Part shown: piece by piece, positions 1-5,876 of the stretch | How positions within the stretch are numbered: the first letter of the stretch is position 1 | Layout of the letters: every line of letters begins with the position of its first letter | From: Roseivirga sp. UBA7431 | GTDB lineage: Bacteria > Bacteroidota > Bacteroidia > Cytophagales > Cyclobacteriaceae | Assembly: GCA_002477595.1 (NCBI GenBank) | Contig: DLQN01000119.1 | Location: forward strand, 1 to 7,166 | Direction: 5' to 3' | DNA length: 7,166 bases | Position numbers and translations under genes: made by a program | Notes under the pieces: model-generated | Databases searched by the model: none | Seen by the model: only the letters and a program-made list of their open reading frames with translations | What the model was told of the DNA's origin: nothing

Positions 1-208
1 CCTCACGCTGCGATTTAGACATGCGCTGTCCCGACTGAATCTTTTCCCAATCTGCCTTTGACACAGCACTTACATCTAGAGGGTAATAGCGTTGCTTACG
101 AGCAAAAGTCACCCGAAGCTTAATGGGGTAGATAGGATCCTTCGATCCGGCGTTTTTTAGCAAAGCGCGACGCGTATCTAAAACAACCTTAACAGCCAAT
201 GTGCTCAT
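1..208 (-). CDS. Tyrosine recombinase (integrase), N-terminal part, runs off the left edge
   Basis: The first 69 codons of a site-specific recombinase are visible, starting at an ATG at 208-206 and remaining open to the window edge. The protein begins MSTLAVKVVLDTRRALLKN and continues with a YPIKLRVTFARKQRYYPLDV stretch. This is the arm-type DNA-binding, three-stranded beta-sheet domain that opens many Bacteroidota integrases (family knowledge). The core-binding and catalytic domains, with the Arg/His/Tyr residues, lie outside the window, so activity cannot be assessed. Its start lies about 155 bp from a tRNA-Asn 3' fragment, the usual place for an integrase beside its attachment site. A clear promoter and a tandem 11-bp repeat sit directly upstream, suggesting autoregulated expression (inference). 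Start choice is supported by the promoter lying about 30 bp upstream. Confidence 0.88.
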   Translation of the reverse strand, partial: MSTLAVKVVLDTRRALLKNAGSKDPIYPIKLRVTFARKQRYYPLDVSAVSKADWEKIQSGQRMSKSQRE

Positions 209-217
209 AAATCAAAA

Positions 218-239
218 TTTGCATACAATTTGCATACAA
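218..239. repeat. Exact tandem 11-bp repeat TTTGCATACAA x2 in the integrase leader
   Basis: Two perfect, directly adjacent copies of TTTGCATACAA occupy 218-228 and 229-239. They lie between the integrase -7 box and its ATG, around the expected transcription start. One helical turn (11 bp) separates equivalent bases, so a protein bound to both copies would face the same side of the DNA. Likely roles are an operator or arm-type binding sites for the recombinase or an excisionase; the sequence alone cannot separate these. Confidence 0.75.
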
Positions 240-268
240 ATCTAACGCAAATGACCGTAACCAACAAA
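237..268 (-). promoter_or_regulatory. Bacteroidetes-type promoter for the integrase
   Basis: Read on the minus strand, a TTTG box (rc of 265-268) is followed after exactly 20 bp by TAGATTTG (rc of 237-244). This matches the Bacteroidota -33 TTTG and -7 TAnnTTTG consensus with no mismatch. The ATG of the integrase is about 28 bp beyond the -7 box. The -7 box overlaps the edge of the tandem repeat at 218-239, which suggests that a protein bound there would interfere with initiation. Confidence 0.7.
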
Positions 269-364
269 AGCTAATAATTATATGAAACCTATAACATGCT
301 GTAAATCATGGCAATTAAGTTGTGTATTTTCATTAACACCTGTCATGGGTTGAGCTAATTTTAC

Positions 365-408
365 GACTGTTAATCAGAGGGTCCTTGGTTCGAGCCCAAG
401 AGGAGGAG
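365..408 (+). other. tRNA-Asn(GTT) 3' fragment; probable attachment site (attR side)
   Basis: From G365 the sequence is the 3' part of a tRNA. It has anticodon loop CTGTTAA (367-373) with anticodon GTT at 369-371, 3' anticodon stem TCAGA (374-378), variable loop 379-383, and T stem CTTGG/CCAAG (384-388 and 396-400) around TTCGAGC. The 3' acceptor strand AGGAGGA (401-407) and discriminator G408 follow, with no encoded CCA. Upstream bases 362-364 do not complete the anticodon stem, and no D arm or matching TCCTCCT strand exists, so the gene is truncated. A tRNA 3' segment beside an integrase gene is the classic product of integration into a tRNA 3' end, with the intact tRNA at the other end of the element, here to the left (inference). 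Confidence 0.82.
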
Positions 409-414
409 CAAATA

Positions 415-452
415 AAAAAAGAAGCATCAGTTTACACTGGTGCTTTTTTGTT
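415..452 (+). terminator. Rho-independent terminator after the tRNA fragment
   Basis: A 9-bp stem pairs 422-430 (AAGCATCAG) with 437-445 (CTGGTGCTT), with one G-T pair and loop TTTACA. It is preceded by an A-run and followed by a T-run (444-449). It sits 14 bp after the tRNA discriminator base and is probably the native terminator of the interrupted tRNA gene. Confidence 0.85.
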
Positions 453-658
453 TTGCCCACCTCCAAAGGGCTCGGAGCTTTTGAATAACCAAAGTGACTG
501 GTTAATACTATCTCAAAAGTAGCTTTTTAGAATTAGTCTTATTGGTAGTGACAAAATTCATTGTGTCACTTTATAGGTTCAATGTGTCACTTTTAGTGTC
601 ACTCACTTCGGTGGGGGCTTTTTTTATATCTTGTCTCAAACCAATAAATAATCATATC
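453..658. other. Gene-free stretch with GTCACTTT motifs and a terminator remnant
   Basis: No coding sequence is convincing here. The motif GTCACTTT occurs directly at 565-572 and 586-593, and inverted (AAAGTGAC) at 491-498 in the loop of a small TAACC/GGTTA hairpin (486-504). A related half-site AGTGACA is at 547-553. The two direct copies lie in 21-bp units (557-577 and 578-598) that agree at about 16 of 21 positions. A hairpin with a TTCG loop follows at 602-615, then a T-rich run. No TAnnTTTG promoter was found for the gene at 659, so the cluster is a candidate operator or a leftover iteron-like element. Confidence 0.5.
600..626 (+). terminator. Terminator, partly decayed, TTCG loop
   Basis: The stem CTCAC (602-606) and GTGGG (611-615) encloses a TTCG loop and is followed by GGCTTTTTTT. 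The right arm matches the fuller terminator at 2411-2435 base for base (GTGGGGGCTTTT), but the left arm has diverged so only about 5 bp pair cleanly. It may belong to a gene now lost upstream. Confidence 0.5.
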
Positions 659-1489
659 ATGGGATTAGGAAAGACCTTCACAAACTCAATAGTTCGCGAA
701 GTTGGACGAAATTATGGTAAAGCAATTTCAAATAGTCTTCTTGGTGATAAACATTCTACTCCACACAGAATTATAGATAACTCGGCGATTGACAGGAAGC
801 GGGGAAGGATTTATCAAAATGACCTTGATAAGGTAATCCAGAAATTTGAAGTCAAAGGCCATCAAGCTACTTTCAACCAAGCATTGAACATACATAGTGA
901 ATTCTTTCAGTTGGTAGATGAGGCAAACGCTGACGGTTCAATTGATTTGGATGAGATGGTCTTTTTGTTGAAATCAAGTAGACTGGCAATCCCTACATTA
1001 GAAAGGGCAAAAAGCGCTCTCATAGACCACGATAAGCCAGATTTAGCCAATAAGGTTGGAGAAAAGGTTAAGGATGTATCAGACTTTATCAAAGCTTTGA
1101 ACGAATCCCTAAACATTAGTCAATTACCAGTTACTGAATTCAAGCCTATGGCAGTGATATTTGGAGTATTATCGTTCTGGGGCATTGATAGACTGTACTT
1201 CAGTTCAAAAGAAGCTAAAAGTTATTTATTTGCTGCTCTCGGCCTTTCGCCAATATTAATAGTACTTTATAGTATTGCATCAGGCATAGATACAGAAGCA
1301 TTACCAAATTCTCTACTTTTCATATTCGCTATCGGCATTATGTTTCCACTGTGGTATTTTTTCTGGTATAATCGTAATAACGATGGTGGTTATTGGGGTT
1401 ACAGAAGGAACAAGAAACGCCAACAAAAGATATATAAACTTGCCGTTGACTTAAAATCTATGCTTGAGGAATATACTTCAACTTTATGA
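659..1489 (+). CDS. Membrane protein with EF-hand/TerB-like acidic loop, function unknown
   Basis: A 276-residue protein starting at ATG 659 (MGLGKTFTNSIVREV). The frame is open back to 542, but that extension would translate through the terminator hairpin at 602-626, so the internal ATG is preferred. The N-terminal half is soluble and helical. Residues 88-99 (EANADGSIDLDE) fit an EF-hand loop pattern with N, D, G, I and E at positions 3, 5, 6, 8 and 12 but Glu instead of Asp at position 1; TerB-like domains carry a similar ADGxIxxxE motif. Hydrophobic segments lie at about 162-180, 189-209 and 215-236, followed by a basic tail (RRNKKRQQK). The stop overlaps the K+ channel start by 4 bp (ATGA), implying translational coupling. 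Calcium binding or regulation of the channel is inference only; I do not recognise a named family. Confidence 0.8.
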   Translation: MGLGKTFTNSIVREVGRNYGKAISNSLLGDKHSTPHRIIDNSAIDRKRGRIYQNDLDKVIQKFEVKGHQATFNQALNIHSEFFQLVDEANADGSIDLDEMVFLLKSSRLAIPTLERAKSALIDHDKPDLANKVGEKVKDVSDFIKALNESLNISQLPVTEFKPMAVIFGVLSFWGIDRLYFSSKEAKSYLFAALGLSPILIVLYSIASGIDTEALPNSLLFIFAIGIMFPLWYFFWYNRNNDGGYWGYRRNKKRQQKIYKLAVDLKSMLEEYTSTL

Positions 1490-2178
1490 GCCAGAATAAA
1501 AATTGGAGAAGTAGGATAGACAACTTCATTTATGTCCTGATTCTATTAAGTACACTTGCTATTATTTTACAATCCGATCAAGAGTTAGAAAATACTTATG
1601 GTAGATTGTTTAATGGATTTGAAATAGTAACAGTACTGATTTTTAGTCTTGAGTACATCTATCGTTCAGTTATCAATTTCAGGGCAAATAGAAATTTTAA
1701 ATACAACTTCAGTTTTTTTGGTCTAATTGACCTGTTGGCAGTGTTACCATTCTATTTACCAATGGTCATTGTCTTTGATTCAAGGGCATTGAGGGTTTTA
1801 AGATTAATTCGTGCCCTGAGGGTATTAAAGGTAGGGCAGCATAGTAAAGCCATACAACATTTACTACAAGTGTTTAGGCAAATCAAAGGCGAATTAATGT
1901 TAACTTTCTTTTTAAGCCTCATCCTCATTGTATTTTCAGGTATAGTAGTTTTCTACGCAGAATCACCTTCGCAGCCTGATGTGTTTAGAAACATTGGTAG
2001 TTCAATTTGGTGGGCATTCGCAACCTTAACTACTGTTGGTTATGGGGATATTTATCCTATCACCGTCTTGGGTAAATTAATTGCATCGTTTGTAGCAATC
2101 GTTGGTATCGGACTCATTGCAATTCCAACTGGTTTAATAAGTGCGACCTATGTAGATATTTTGAGGAAGAGTAAATAG
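1486..2178 (+). CDS. Voltage-gated potassium channel (six-helix Kv type)
   Basis: This 230-residue protein is an inner-membrane ion channel subunit, expected to form tetramers. Segments appear in the standard order: S1 about 13-29, S2 45-61, S3 76-97, S4 100-118, S5 137-159, pore helix 170-182, and S6 195-222. S4 carries a positive charge at every third residue (R100, R103, R106, R109, R112, K115), the voltage-sensor signature. The selectivity filter TTVGYGD is intact at 182-188, so K+ selectivity is expected. The cytoplasmic tail is only a few residues, so no RCK/TrkA or cyclic-nucleotide domain is present. Its ATG lies inside the stop of the preceding membrane-protein gene (ATGA), indicating one transcript. 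The length is normal for compact bacterial Kv channels. The identification is firm; its physiological role here is unknown. Confidence 0.95.
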   Translation: MSQNKNWRSRIDNFIYVLILLSTLAIILQSDQELENTYGRLFNGFEIVTVLIFSLEYIYRSVINFRANRNFKYNFSFFGLIDLLAVLPFYLPMVIVFDSRALRVLRLIRALRVLKVGQHSKAIQHLLQVFRQIKGELMLTFFLSLILIVFSGIVVFYAESPSQPDVFRNIGSSIWWAFATLTTVGYGDIYPITVLGKLIASFVAIVGIGLIAIPTGLISATYVDILRKSK

Positions 2179-2231
2179 AACTTACCTAACCTCTAATTTC
2201 AGCGGGGGATATTTTTTGTAATATTAAGTTT

Positions 2232-2348
2232 ATGGAAGAATTCACAAAACTTTTAAGGGCGGTAAGGTTTGTATTATATCTGTTCGCGTCTGTAGTTATT
2301 TTGTACTTATTAATGCTAATTGTGGTGGCTATACTGAACCTTCTCTGA
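2232..2348 (+). CDS. Putative 38-residue single-span membrane peptide
   Basis: ATG 2232 to TGA 2346-2348 encodes MEEFTKLLRAVRFVLYLFAS followed by an unbroken hydrophobic run to the end (ILYLLMLIVVAILNLL). A short amphipathic head with K6, R9 and R12 precedes one predicted transmembrane helix at about 13-38. This is the usual shape of bacterial small membrane proteins, with positive charges placed for N-in topology. It lies 53 bp after the K+ channel, same strand, with an AT-rich leader. It could be an accessory subunit, a toxin-like peptide, or chance. In favour: an ATG start, continuous hydrophobicity and a stop just after the helix. Against: shortness and no recognised family. Confidence 0.45.
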   Translation: MEEFTKLLRAVRFVLYLFASVVILYLLMLIVVAILNLL

Positions 2349-2410
2349 CGCTGCTGACTACATTTTATTTGGCTCTGACCATTAAGGAAAAATAGACTTT
2401 AGAATATATA

Positions 2411-2440
2411 AGCCCTCACTTCGGTGGGGGCTTTTGCTTT
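2411..2440 (+). terminator. Rho-independent terminator, 9-bp stem, TTCG loop
   Basis: AGCCCTCAC (2411-2419) pairs with GTGGGGGCT (2424-2432) around TTCG (2420-2423). Nine pairs include one T-G, and the stem is followed by TTTGCTTT. It ends the channel operon and insulates it from the next gene. Confidence 0.85.
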
Positions 2441-2447
2441 ATATTTG
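2440..2447 (+). promoter_or_regulatory. -7 box TATATTTG of a Bacteroidetes promoter
   Basis: TATATTTG matches TAnnTTTG exactly and lies 22 bp before ATG 2470. No good -33 TTTG is present: the region 16-24 bp upstream is the terminator hairpin, with only TTCG at 2420-2423. The call therefore rests on the -7 box alone. The promoter would be embedded in the terminator tail of the upstream unit. Confidence 0.4.
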
Positions 2448-2469
2448 ATTGAATCAAAAAACCAAACCA

Positions 2470-3309
2470 ATGAAAAGAGCATTAACCATTCTGGCCTTCT
2501 CAATATTATTAAGTTCCCTATCGGCGCAAACTTTTTATAACGACTATTTTAATGCCACTTTAGACATAGAAGCATCAACTGCAAGTTTTGAAGTGGATGG
2601 ACAACAGTTTAAAGGCGAATTTCTTTCAAAAGAAATGAAATCATATCCATACTCTACGGTCTATTGTGTCGGTTCAGAAGACGGCTTAAAGTCTTTATTG
2701 TTTACAACGCAATTCAAATTAAGGGAAGGGAGTGATAACAATATAAAAGAGCTTTATACAGTTCAACTTCCTGCTAAAAAGGCAATTAAATCAGCAATGA
2801 GAAATTTTGGCGAGGACTTCTCTTACTCAATGAGAACGGATGAGTCTATTATGACTGATTACAATACTATAAAAAACAACATAGATAAATTAGAGTCGGA
2901 AGCATCAAGGAACAAAAGGCTTGAAAGAGAAAAAGAAGCAGCCGAGAAAAGAAAACTATTCGCAGATGAAACAGACCTGACCGAGTATATCGGTGTCTAT
3001 CAAGTTAAAATTGGAAATTATGGTGGAACCAATGTCTCATCATTAGACTTTAGCGCTCAACTCATTGTTACGGAGGCAGGAGTTTCTTTGATTGGGGACT
3101 TTTTGACTTATGGCAAAATCAGCGGAACTTTCAAGAAGGATAAGGCGATACTTGATTTTGAAGAAGGAACATTTGAGTGCTTTATTTCAAAAGGGTTTGG
3201 AGACGAAATGATAGTCAGAGTAAATCAAGAAAAAACGGCAGGGGCAATATCTCGTATGAGCGGTAATAGACCATATGATACAATTACATTCACGGTACTA
3301 CGAGATTAA
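2470..3309 (+). CDS. Secreted protein of unknown function with central coiled coil
   Basis: A 279-residue protein beginning with a clear Sec signal peptide, MKRALTILAFSILLSSLSAQ, cleaved probably after Ala19 or Gln20. There is no lipobox cysteine, so the mature protein should be periplasmic or secreted. Residues about 22-125 form a mixed beta/helix region. About 131-165 is a charged, Glu/Lys-rich helix likely to be a coiled coil. From about 170 onward a beta-rich domain with Gly/aromatic alternation (TEYIGVYQVKIGNYGG) looks barrel- or lipocalin-like, but no family was recognised. A promoter -7 box precedes it and a terminator follows at 3336, so it appears to be a single-gene unit. Confidence 0.82.
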   Translation: MKRALTILAFSILLSSLSAQTFYNDYFNATLDIEASTASFEVDGQQFKGEFLSKEMKSYPYSTVYCVGSEDGLKSLLFTTQFKLREGSDNNIKELYTVQLPAKKAIKSAMRNFGEDFSYSMRTDESIMTDYNTIKNNIDKLESEASRNKRLEREKEAAEKRKLFADETDLTEYIGVYQVKIGNYGGTNVSSLDFSAQLIVTEAGVSLIGDFLTYGKISGTFKKDKAILDFEEGTFECFISKGFGDEMIVRVNQEKTAGAISRMSGNRPYDTITFTVLRD

Positions 3310-3335
3310 AAGAGGCTTGCCATAATATTACCATA

Positions 3336-3366
3336 ATGCCCTTCCATTTCGGAGGGGCATTTTTAT
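3336..3366 (+). terminator. Rho-independent terminator, 10-bp stem
   Basis: ATGCCCTTCC (3336-3345) pairs with GGAGGGGCAT (3351-3360) around ATTTC, with one T-G pair, then TTTTTATT. It ends the secreted-protein gene. Its first bases include an ATG that opens a longer frame for the next gene, which is why that upstream start is rejected. Confidence 0.88.
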
Positions 3367-3416
3367 TACAGACACTGTGGTATTCGGTTATCATAGTAGA
3401 TAACAATAGAAATACA

Positions 3417-3701
3417 ATGCCATTTAAGAAAGGACAGAGCGGCAACCCCAATGGGAGACCAAAAGGCTCATCTAACACCGATACGGACCTTGTGAAGGAG
3501 GTGTATGGTCAAGTAGTAAACACTAACCTTGAGAATGTAAATGATTGGATAGAAGAGGTTGGAAGAACCAACCCATTACAAGCTATAAAACTCATATTGA
3601 AGATGAGTGATTATGTCTTGCCGAAACTCTCAAGAGTTAGGCACATACAAGAGGTGAAGGAGATGAATATTGAAATACAGATATTTAAGCATAATCAGTA
3701 A
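3417..3701 (+). CDS. DUF5681 family protein (phage terminase-associated)
   Basis: A 94-residue protein starting at ATG 3417 (MPFKKGQSGN). The motif KKGQSGNPNGRPKG at residues 4-17 is the hallmark of DUF5681. The rest is helical, with DYVLPKLSR at 65-73 as in longer members. In phages and mobile elements, proteins of this type often precede the large terminase gene, and a DNA-packaging or DNA-binding role is suspected but not established (family knowledge). Here no terminase follows; the next 520 bp have no gene. The copy may be a stranded prophage remnant or belong with the structured region downstream (inference). The longer frame from 3336 is rejected because it begins inside a terminator hairpin. 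Confidence 0.78.
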   Translation: MPFKKGQSGNPNGRPKGSSNTDTDLVKEVYGQVVNTNLENVNDWIEEVGRTNPLQAIKLILKMSDYVLPKLSRVRHIQEVKEMNIEIQIFKHNQ

Positions 3702-4224
3702 TTCACAATCGCTCTTTGATGCTGATTTTAAGTTGTCTGATATTCAGCCAGTAAGAGATTAATTATTCACAATCTCCTAACGCATAGAGGGTGATGAGGT
3801 TAACCTATGTGATGGTTTACACCATTGACATAGATACGAAGTGTTTCCCTCGTTTGACCTCGTGAGTATCCGTTAACCTTTTGATTGGTTAGCCGAACTA
3901 AATAAACTCAAACACGAAAAGAAGAAGTTCTTTCAACCTGTAAGATGTGAAGCGAGATGCAATCATTGGAAGAAAGAATGAAGTCTTGGTCAACAGCTTC
4001 TAAAAAAGGACTGACCCCCTGTCCGTTGAGCTTGGAAGGTCTCTCACGAGACTACTGCAACAAGGAAGTGAATGATGATTTGTAAAGAGGTCAGGTTAGT
4101 GGCACTTTACTAGAGGGCTTTGAGGCTTTGAGAGCCTCCCCCCTTGAAGGTTTTGCATCATATCAAGTTGGCTATTCACCTTGAATATCCTCTCTAAGGG
4201 TTTTCCAAGTAGAGGGGGGTGTAT
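3702..4224. other. 520-bp gene-free region rich in inverted repeats; possible structured RNA
   Basis: No frame is long enough for a credible gene. Besides the candidate junction at 3798-3878, simple hairpins are visible: AAAGAA/TTCTTT near 3917-3935, GTCTC/GAGAC (4039-4043 and 4048-4052), GAGGCT/AGCCTC (4122-4127 and 4133-4138), and AAGGT/ACCTT (4147-4151 and 4178-4182). CCTCT/AGAGG (4189-4193 and 4211-4215) is another. CTGACC (4011-4016) could pair at distance with GGTCAG (4089-4094). The words ATTCACAATC at 3701-3710 and 3765-3774 are a short direct repeat. No tRNA, tmRNA, CRISPR or intron signature was found. A noncoding RNA, an element end, or a decayed gene all remain possible. Confidence 0.4.
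3798..3878 (+). ncRNA. Candidate structured RNA: three-way junction fold
   Basis: GGTTAAC (3798-3804) pairs with GTTAACC (3872-3878), 7 bp. Nested inside are a long hairpin, CTATGT (3805-3810) with ACATAG (3828-3833) and ATGGT (3812-3816) with ACCAT (3821-3825) around TTAC, and a second stem GATAC/GTATC (3833-3837 and 3866-3870). G3833 cannot pair in both stems at once. The helices fit end to end as in a closed junction. No known RNA family is recognised; strand is assumed. Confidence 0.35.
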
Positions 4225-5157
4225 CTATGTGTGAGCCACATTAATGCCTGCTCCTGTAAGCTTACTGCTCAAGACTCTATCAAGATCATTAAGGTCCTTA
4301 TCTTCTAACTCTATCAAGTAAAGTTCTTCAGAGTATTTTCTATAGATTGCTTGCTTCTCCTTTTTACGCTCTAAATACATATCTGTTTCCATTCCCCAGA
4401 ATTCTATATACACAGACTTGGTCGTATTTGCTCCAAAAGATGGAATGTACCAATCACAGACAACTTGCTCCTCAATAGGCACACTTCTTTCATAGGCATG
4501 AGGAAGCTTATTTTCAAAGAGCCAATTATCAATAATAACCTCAGCCCGTGATCTAACATAATGGCCGTCATTGGTCTTGTATTTGCCTTTTGGCATATTC
4601 AGAGTTGACTTCTCTTTTGATGGAGATTCTTCTTCTGTCTTTTCAGGTTCAATATCTGAATTGGATAATGTCTTGAAGATTTGTTTGAAGTGTCTGTTGT
4701 TGTCAATTGTCTTCTCTGGCCAGAGTACATATTTAGCACCAGTAGGTGTATATGTCTTTTCCACTCCACCCATCCTTCTTCCGAGTTTAGTAATTGACCA
4801 ACCTTTTGTAGCCTTCTCTATAAAGCCTCCTGTATTGAGTAGTTTATTGATTCTTTGAGGTGAAACCTTCAATTTTGAGCCTACTTCCTTGATTCCTAAA
4901 AGATTTCTATTTAAAGGGTCAAAGCTGGATGGCCAAGCCACATAATTTACATTGTTGAATGATTTAGGCTCGCCTCCTGCCTTGATTCCTTTGTCGGTGA
5001 GTTCACGACTTTCGCTCAAGAAGCCTTGATCAATTAGGGCTTTCCAAAGTTCATCGGTAGATACTCCTAAGAATTCTTTAGCTAATTTACTTGTAGATAC
5101 TTTTCTCAAGAAAGGATGGTTTAGTTTTATGTCAATATAGAAACACTTTGAGAACAT
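4225..5157 (-). CDS. Putative DNA-binding endonuclease: two winged-helix-like repeats plus PD-(D/E)XK domain
   Basis: A 310-residue protein. The N-terminal part holds two related modules, about residues 18-79 and 86-150. Each has L-x-V-S near the start, then GF, then a Lys/Gly-rich turn with GG, ending YVAWP (72-76) and YVLWP (143-147). These look like winged-helix or phage antirepressor-type DNA-binding units. An acidic/Lys linker (about 168-190) leads to a PD-(D/E)XK nuclease-like domain. E206 in RSRAE, D235 in VCDWYIP, and E252 in YIEFWG followed by a Lys-rich helix (RKKEK, 264-268) give the expected E...D...ExW...K order. Substrate is unknown. The gene is divergent from the EEP nuclease gene with only 20 bp between starts, so their promoters must lie within each other's coding ends. 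A role in defence or element maintenance is inference. Confidence 0.78.
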   Translation of the reverse strand: MFSKCFYIDIKLNHPFLRKVSTSKLAKEFLGVSTDELWKALIDQGFLSESRELTDKGIKAGGEPKSFNNVNYVAWPSSFDPLNRNLLGIKEVGSKLKVSPQRINKLLNTGGFIEKATKGWSITKLGRRMGGVEKTYTPTGAKYVLWPEKTIDNNRHFKQIFKTLSNSDIEPEKTEEESPSKEKSTLNMPKGKYKTNDGHYVRSRAEVIIDNWLFENKLPHAYERSVPIEEQVVCDWYIPSFGANTTKSVYIEFWGMETDMYLERKKEKQAIYRKYSEELYLIELEDKDLNDLDRVLSSKLTGAGINVAHT

Positions 5158-5177
5158 AACAAAACCTATTTATTGCA

Positions 5178-5876
5178 ATGAAGGTTTTCAGCTGGAATAT
5201 AAGACATGGTGGAGGCGCGAGGATTACAGAAATATTAGCTGAATTAGAGCGTCATGCAGACTCTGATTTTATCATTTTAACAGAGTACAGGAACAATAAA
5301 AACGCTTCCTCAATAAAGGAAAAACTTACTCTTCTAGGGTTTGTCAATCAATATTCTCCAAATGTTGAAGCAAAGGTCAATAGCGTTTTAATCGCCGCTA
5401 AGTATTCTGTCTACTTTCAAGAGTACTCTGAACTCCAAGGTCACCAACATAGAGTGGTTTCAGCTCGTTGGAAAGACATACATATCGTAGGAGCCTATTT
5501 CCCACAAAAAAAAGAAAAAGCAAGGGTGTTTGACTTTTTAAGCGACCTAGTTAAAAGTGCTCATATAGAAACAACTTTGATTATAGCAGGGGACATGAAT
5601 ACAGGCGTTCACTTTGAGGATGAAACGGGAAAGAGCTTTTATTGCAGTAACGATTTCATTCAACTAAAGAAGGAAGGTCTCACAGATGCATGGCGATTAA
5701 TAAATACTGATATGACAGAATACACTTGGTATAGTAATCATGGAAATGGATTCCGAATAGACCATTTCCTAATCTCGTCACATTGCATTGATCTAGTTAA
5801 TGCATGCTATTACTTACACAGCCCCCGTGTAAACAAAATTAGTGATCACTCTCAAATGATCTTGGAGTTAGAATAA
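5178..5876 (+). CDS. Endonuclease/exonuclease/phosphatase (EEP) family nuclease, ExoIII-like
   Basis: A 232-residue metal-dependent phosphodiesterase of the DNase I/exonuclease III fold. The catalytic set is complete: N7 in SWNIRHGG, E36 in ILTEYR, Y107 in GAYFP, D139 and N141 in IIAGDMNTG, W184, D195 and H196 in FRIDHFLIS, and S222-D223-H224 in the C-terminal SDH motif. The conserved GDxN and SDH boxes make the family assignment firm, but substrate (AP-site DNA, other nucleic acid or a phospholipid) cannot be told. There is no signal peptide, so it is cytoplasmic. It diverges from the PD-(D/E)XK gene 20 bp away and its last codons overlap, on the opposite strand, the end of a recombinase tail remnant (5868-5909). 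It is somewhat shorter than typical ExoIII. Pairing with the neighbouring nuclease suggests a joint function (inference). Confidence 0.9.
   Translation: MKVFSWNIRHGGGARITEILAELERHADSDFIILTEYRNNKNASSIKEKLTLLGFVNQYSPNVEAKVNSVLIAAKYSVYFQEYSELQGHQHRVVSARWKDIHIVGAYFPQKKEKARVFDFLSDLVKSAHIETTLIIAGDMNTGVHFEDETGKSFYCSNDFIQLKKEGLTDAWRLINTDMTEYTWYSNHGNGFRIDHFLISSHCIDLVNACYYLHSPRVNKISDHSQMILELE

Larger units (their letters stand above)
2349..2469. other. Intergenic leader before the secreted-protein gene
   Basis: This gap holds a strong terminator (2411-2440) and an overlapping promoter -7 box (2440-2447), described separately. Nothing else is evident. An upstream TTG at 2449 would extend the following frame by seven residues but is not needed, since ATG 2470 begins a normal signal peptide. 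Confidence 0.6.

Noticed and set aside
300..408. Complete tRNA-Asn gene
   Set aside because: No D arm, no 5' acceptor strand and a broken 5' anticodon stem.
542..658. N-terminal 39-residue extension of the membrane protein
   Set aside because: It reads through GTCACTTT repeats and a terminator hairpin with a T-run, and starts with GTG; ATG 659 is a better start.
907..1116. Minus-strand 69-residue frame
   Set aside because: It is a shadow inside the EF-hand/TerB-like membrane-protein gene.
3336..3416. Upstream start for the DUF5681 protein
   Set aside because: Its ATG is the first arm of a 10-bp terminator stem, and the family motif begins right after ATG 3417.
3290..3478. Minus-strand 62-residue frame
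   Set aside because: It runs through a terminator hairpin and opposite the DUF5681 motif codons.
3701..3774. CRISPR or other regular repeat array from two ATTCACAATC words
   Set aside because: Only two 10-bp copies with no further units or spacers of regular length.
3702..4240. Group II intron (GTGTGAG near 4229) or retron RNA
   Set aside because: No domain V-like hairpin was found and no reverse transcriptase is present.
4571..4858. Plus-strand 95-residue frame
   Set aside because: It is a shadow of the nuclease gene on the opposite strand, with no start context or family match.
5150..5180. Promoter box TAGGTTTTG for the minus-strand nuclease
   Set aside because: Spacing is off by one base from TAnnTTTG and it is only a few bases from the ATG.
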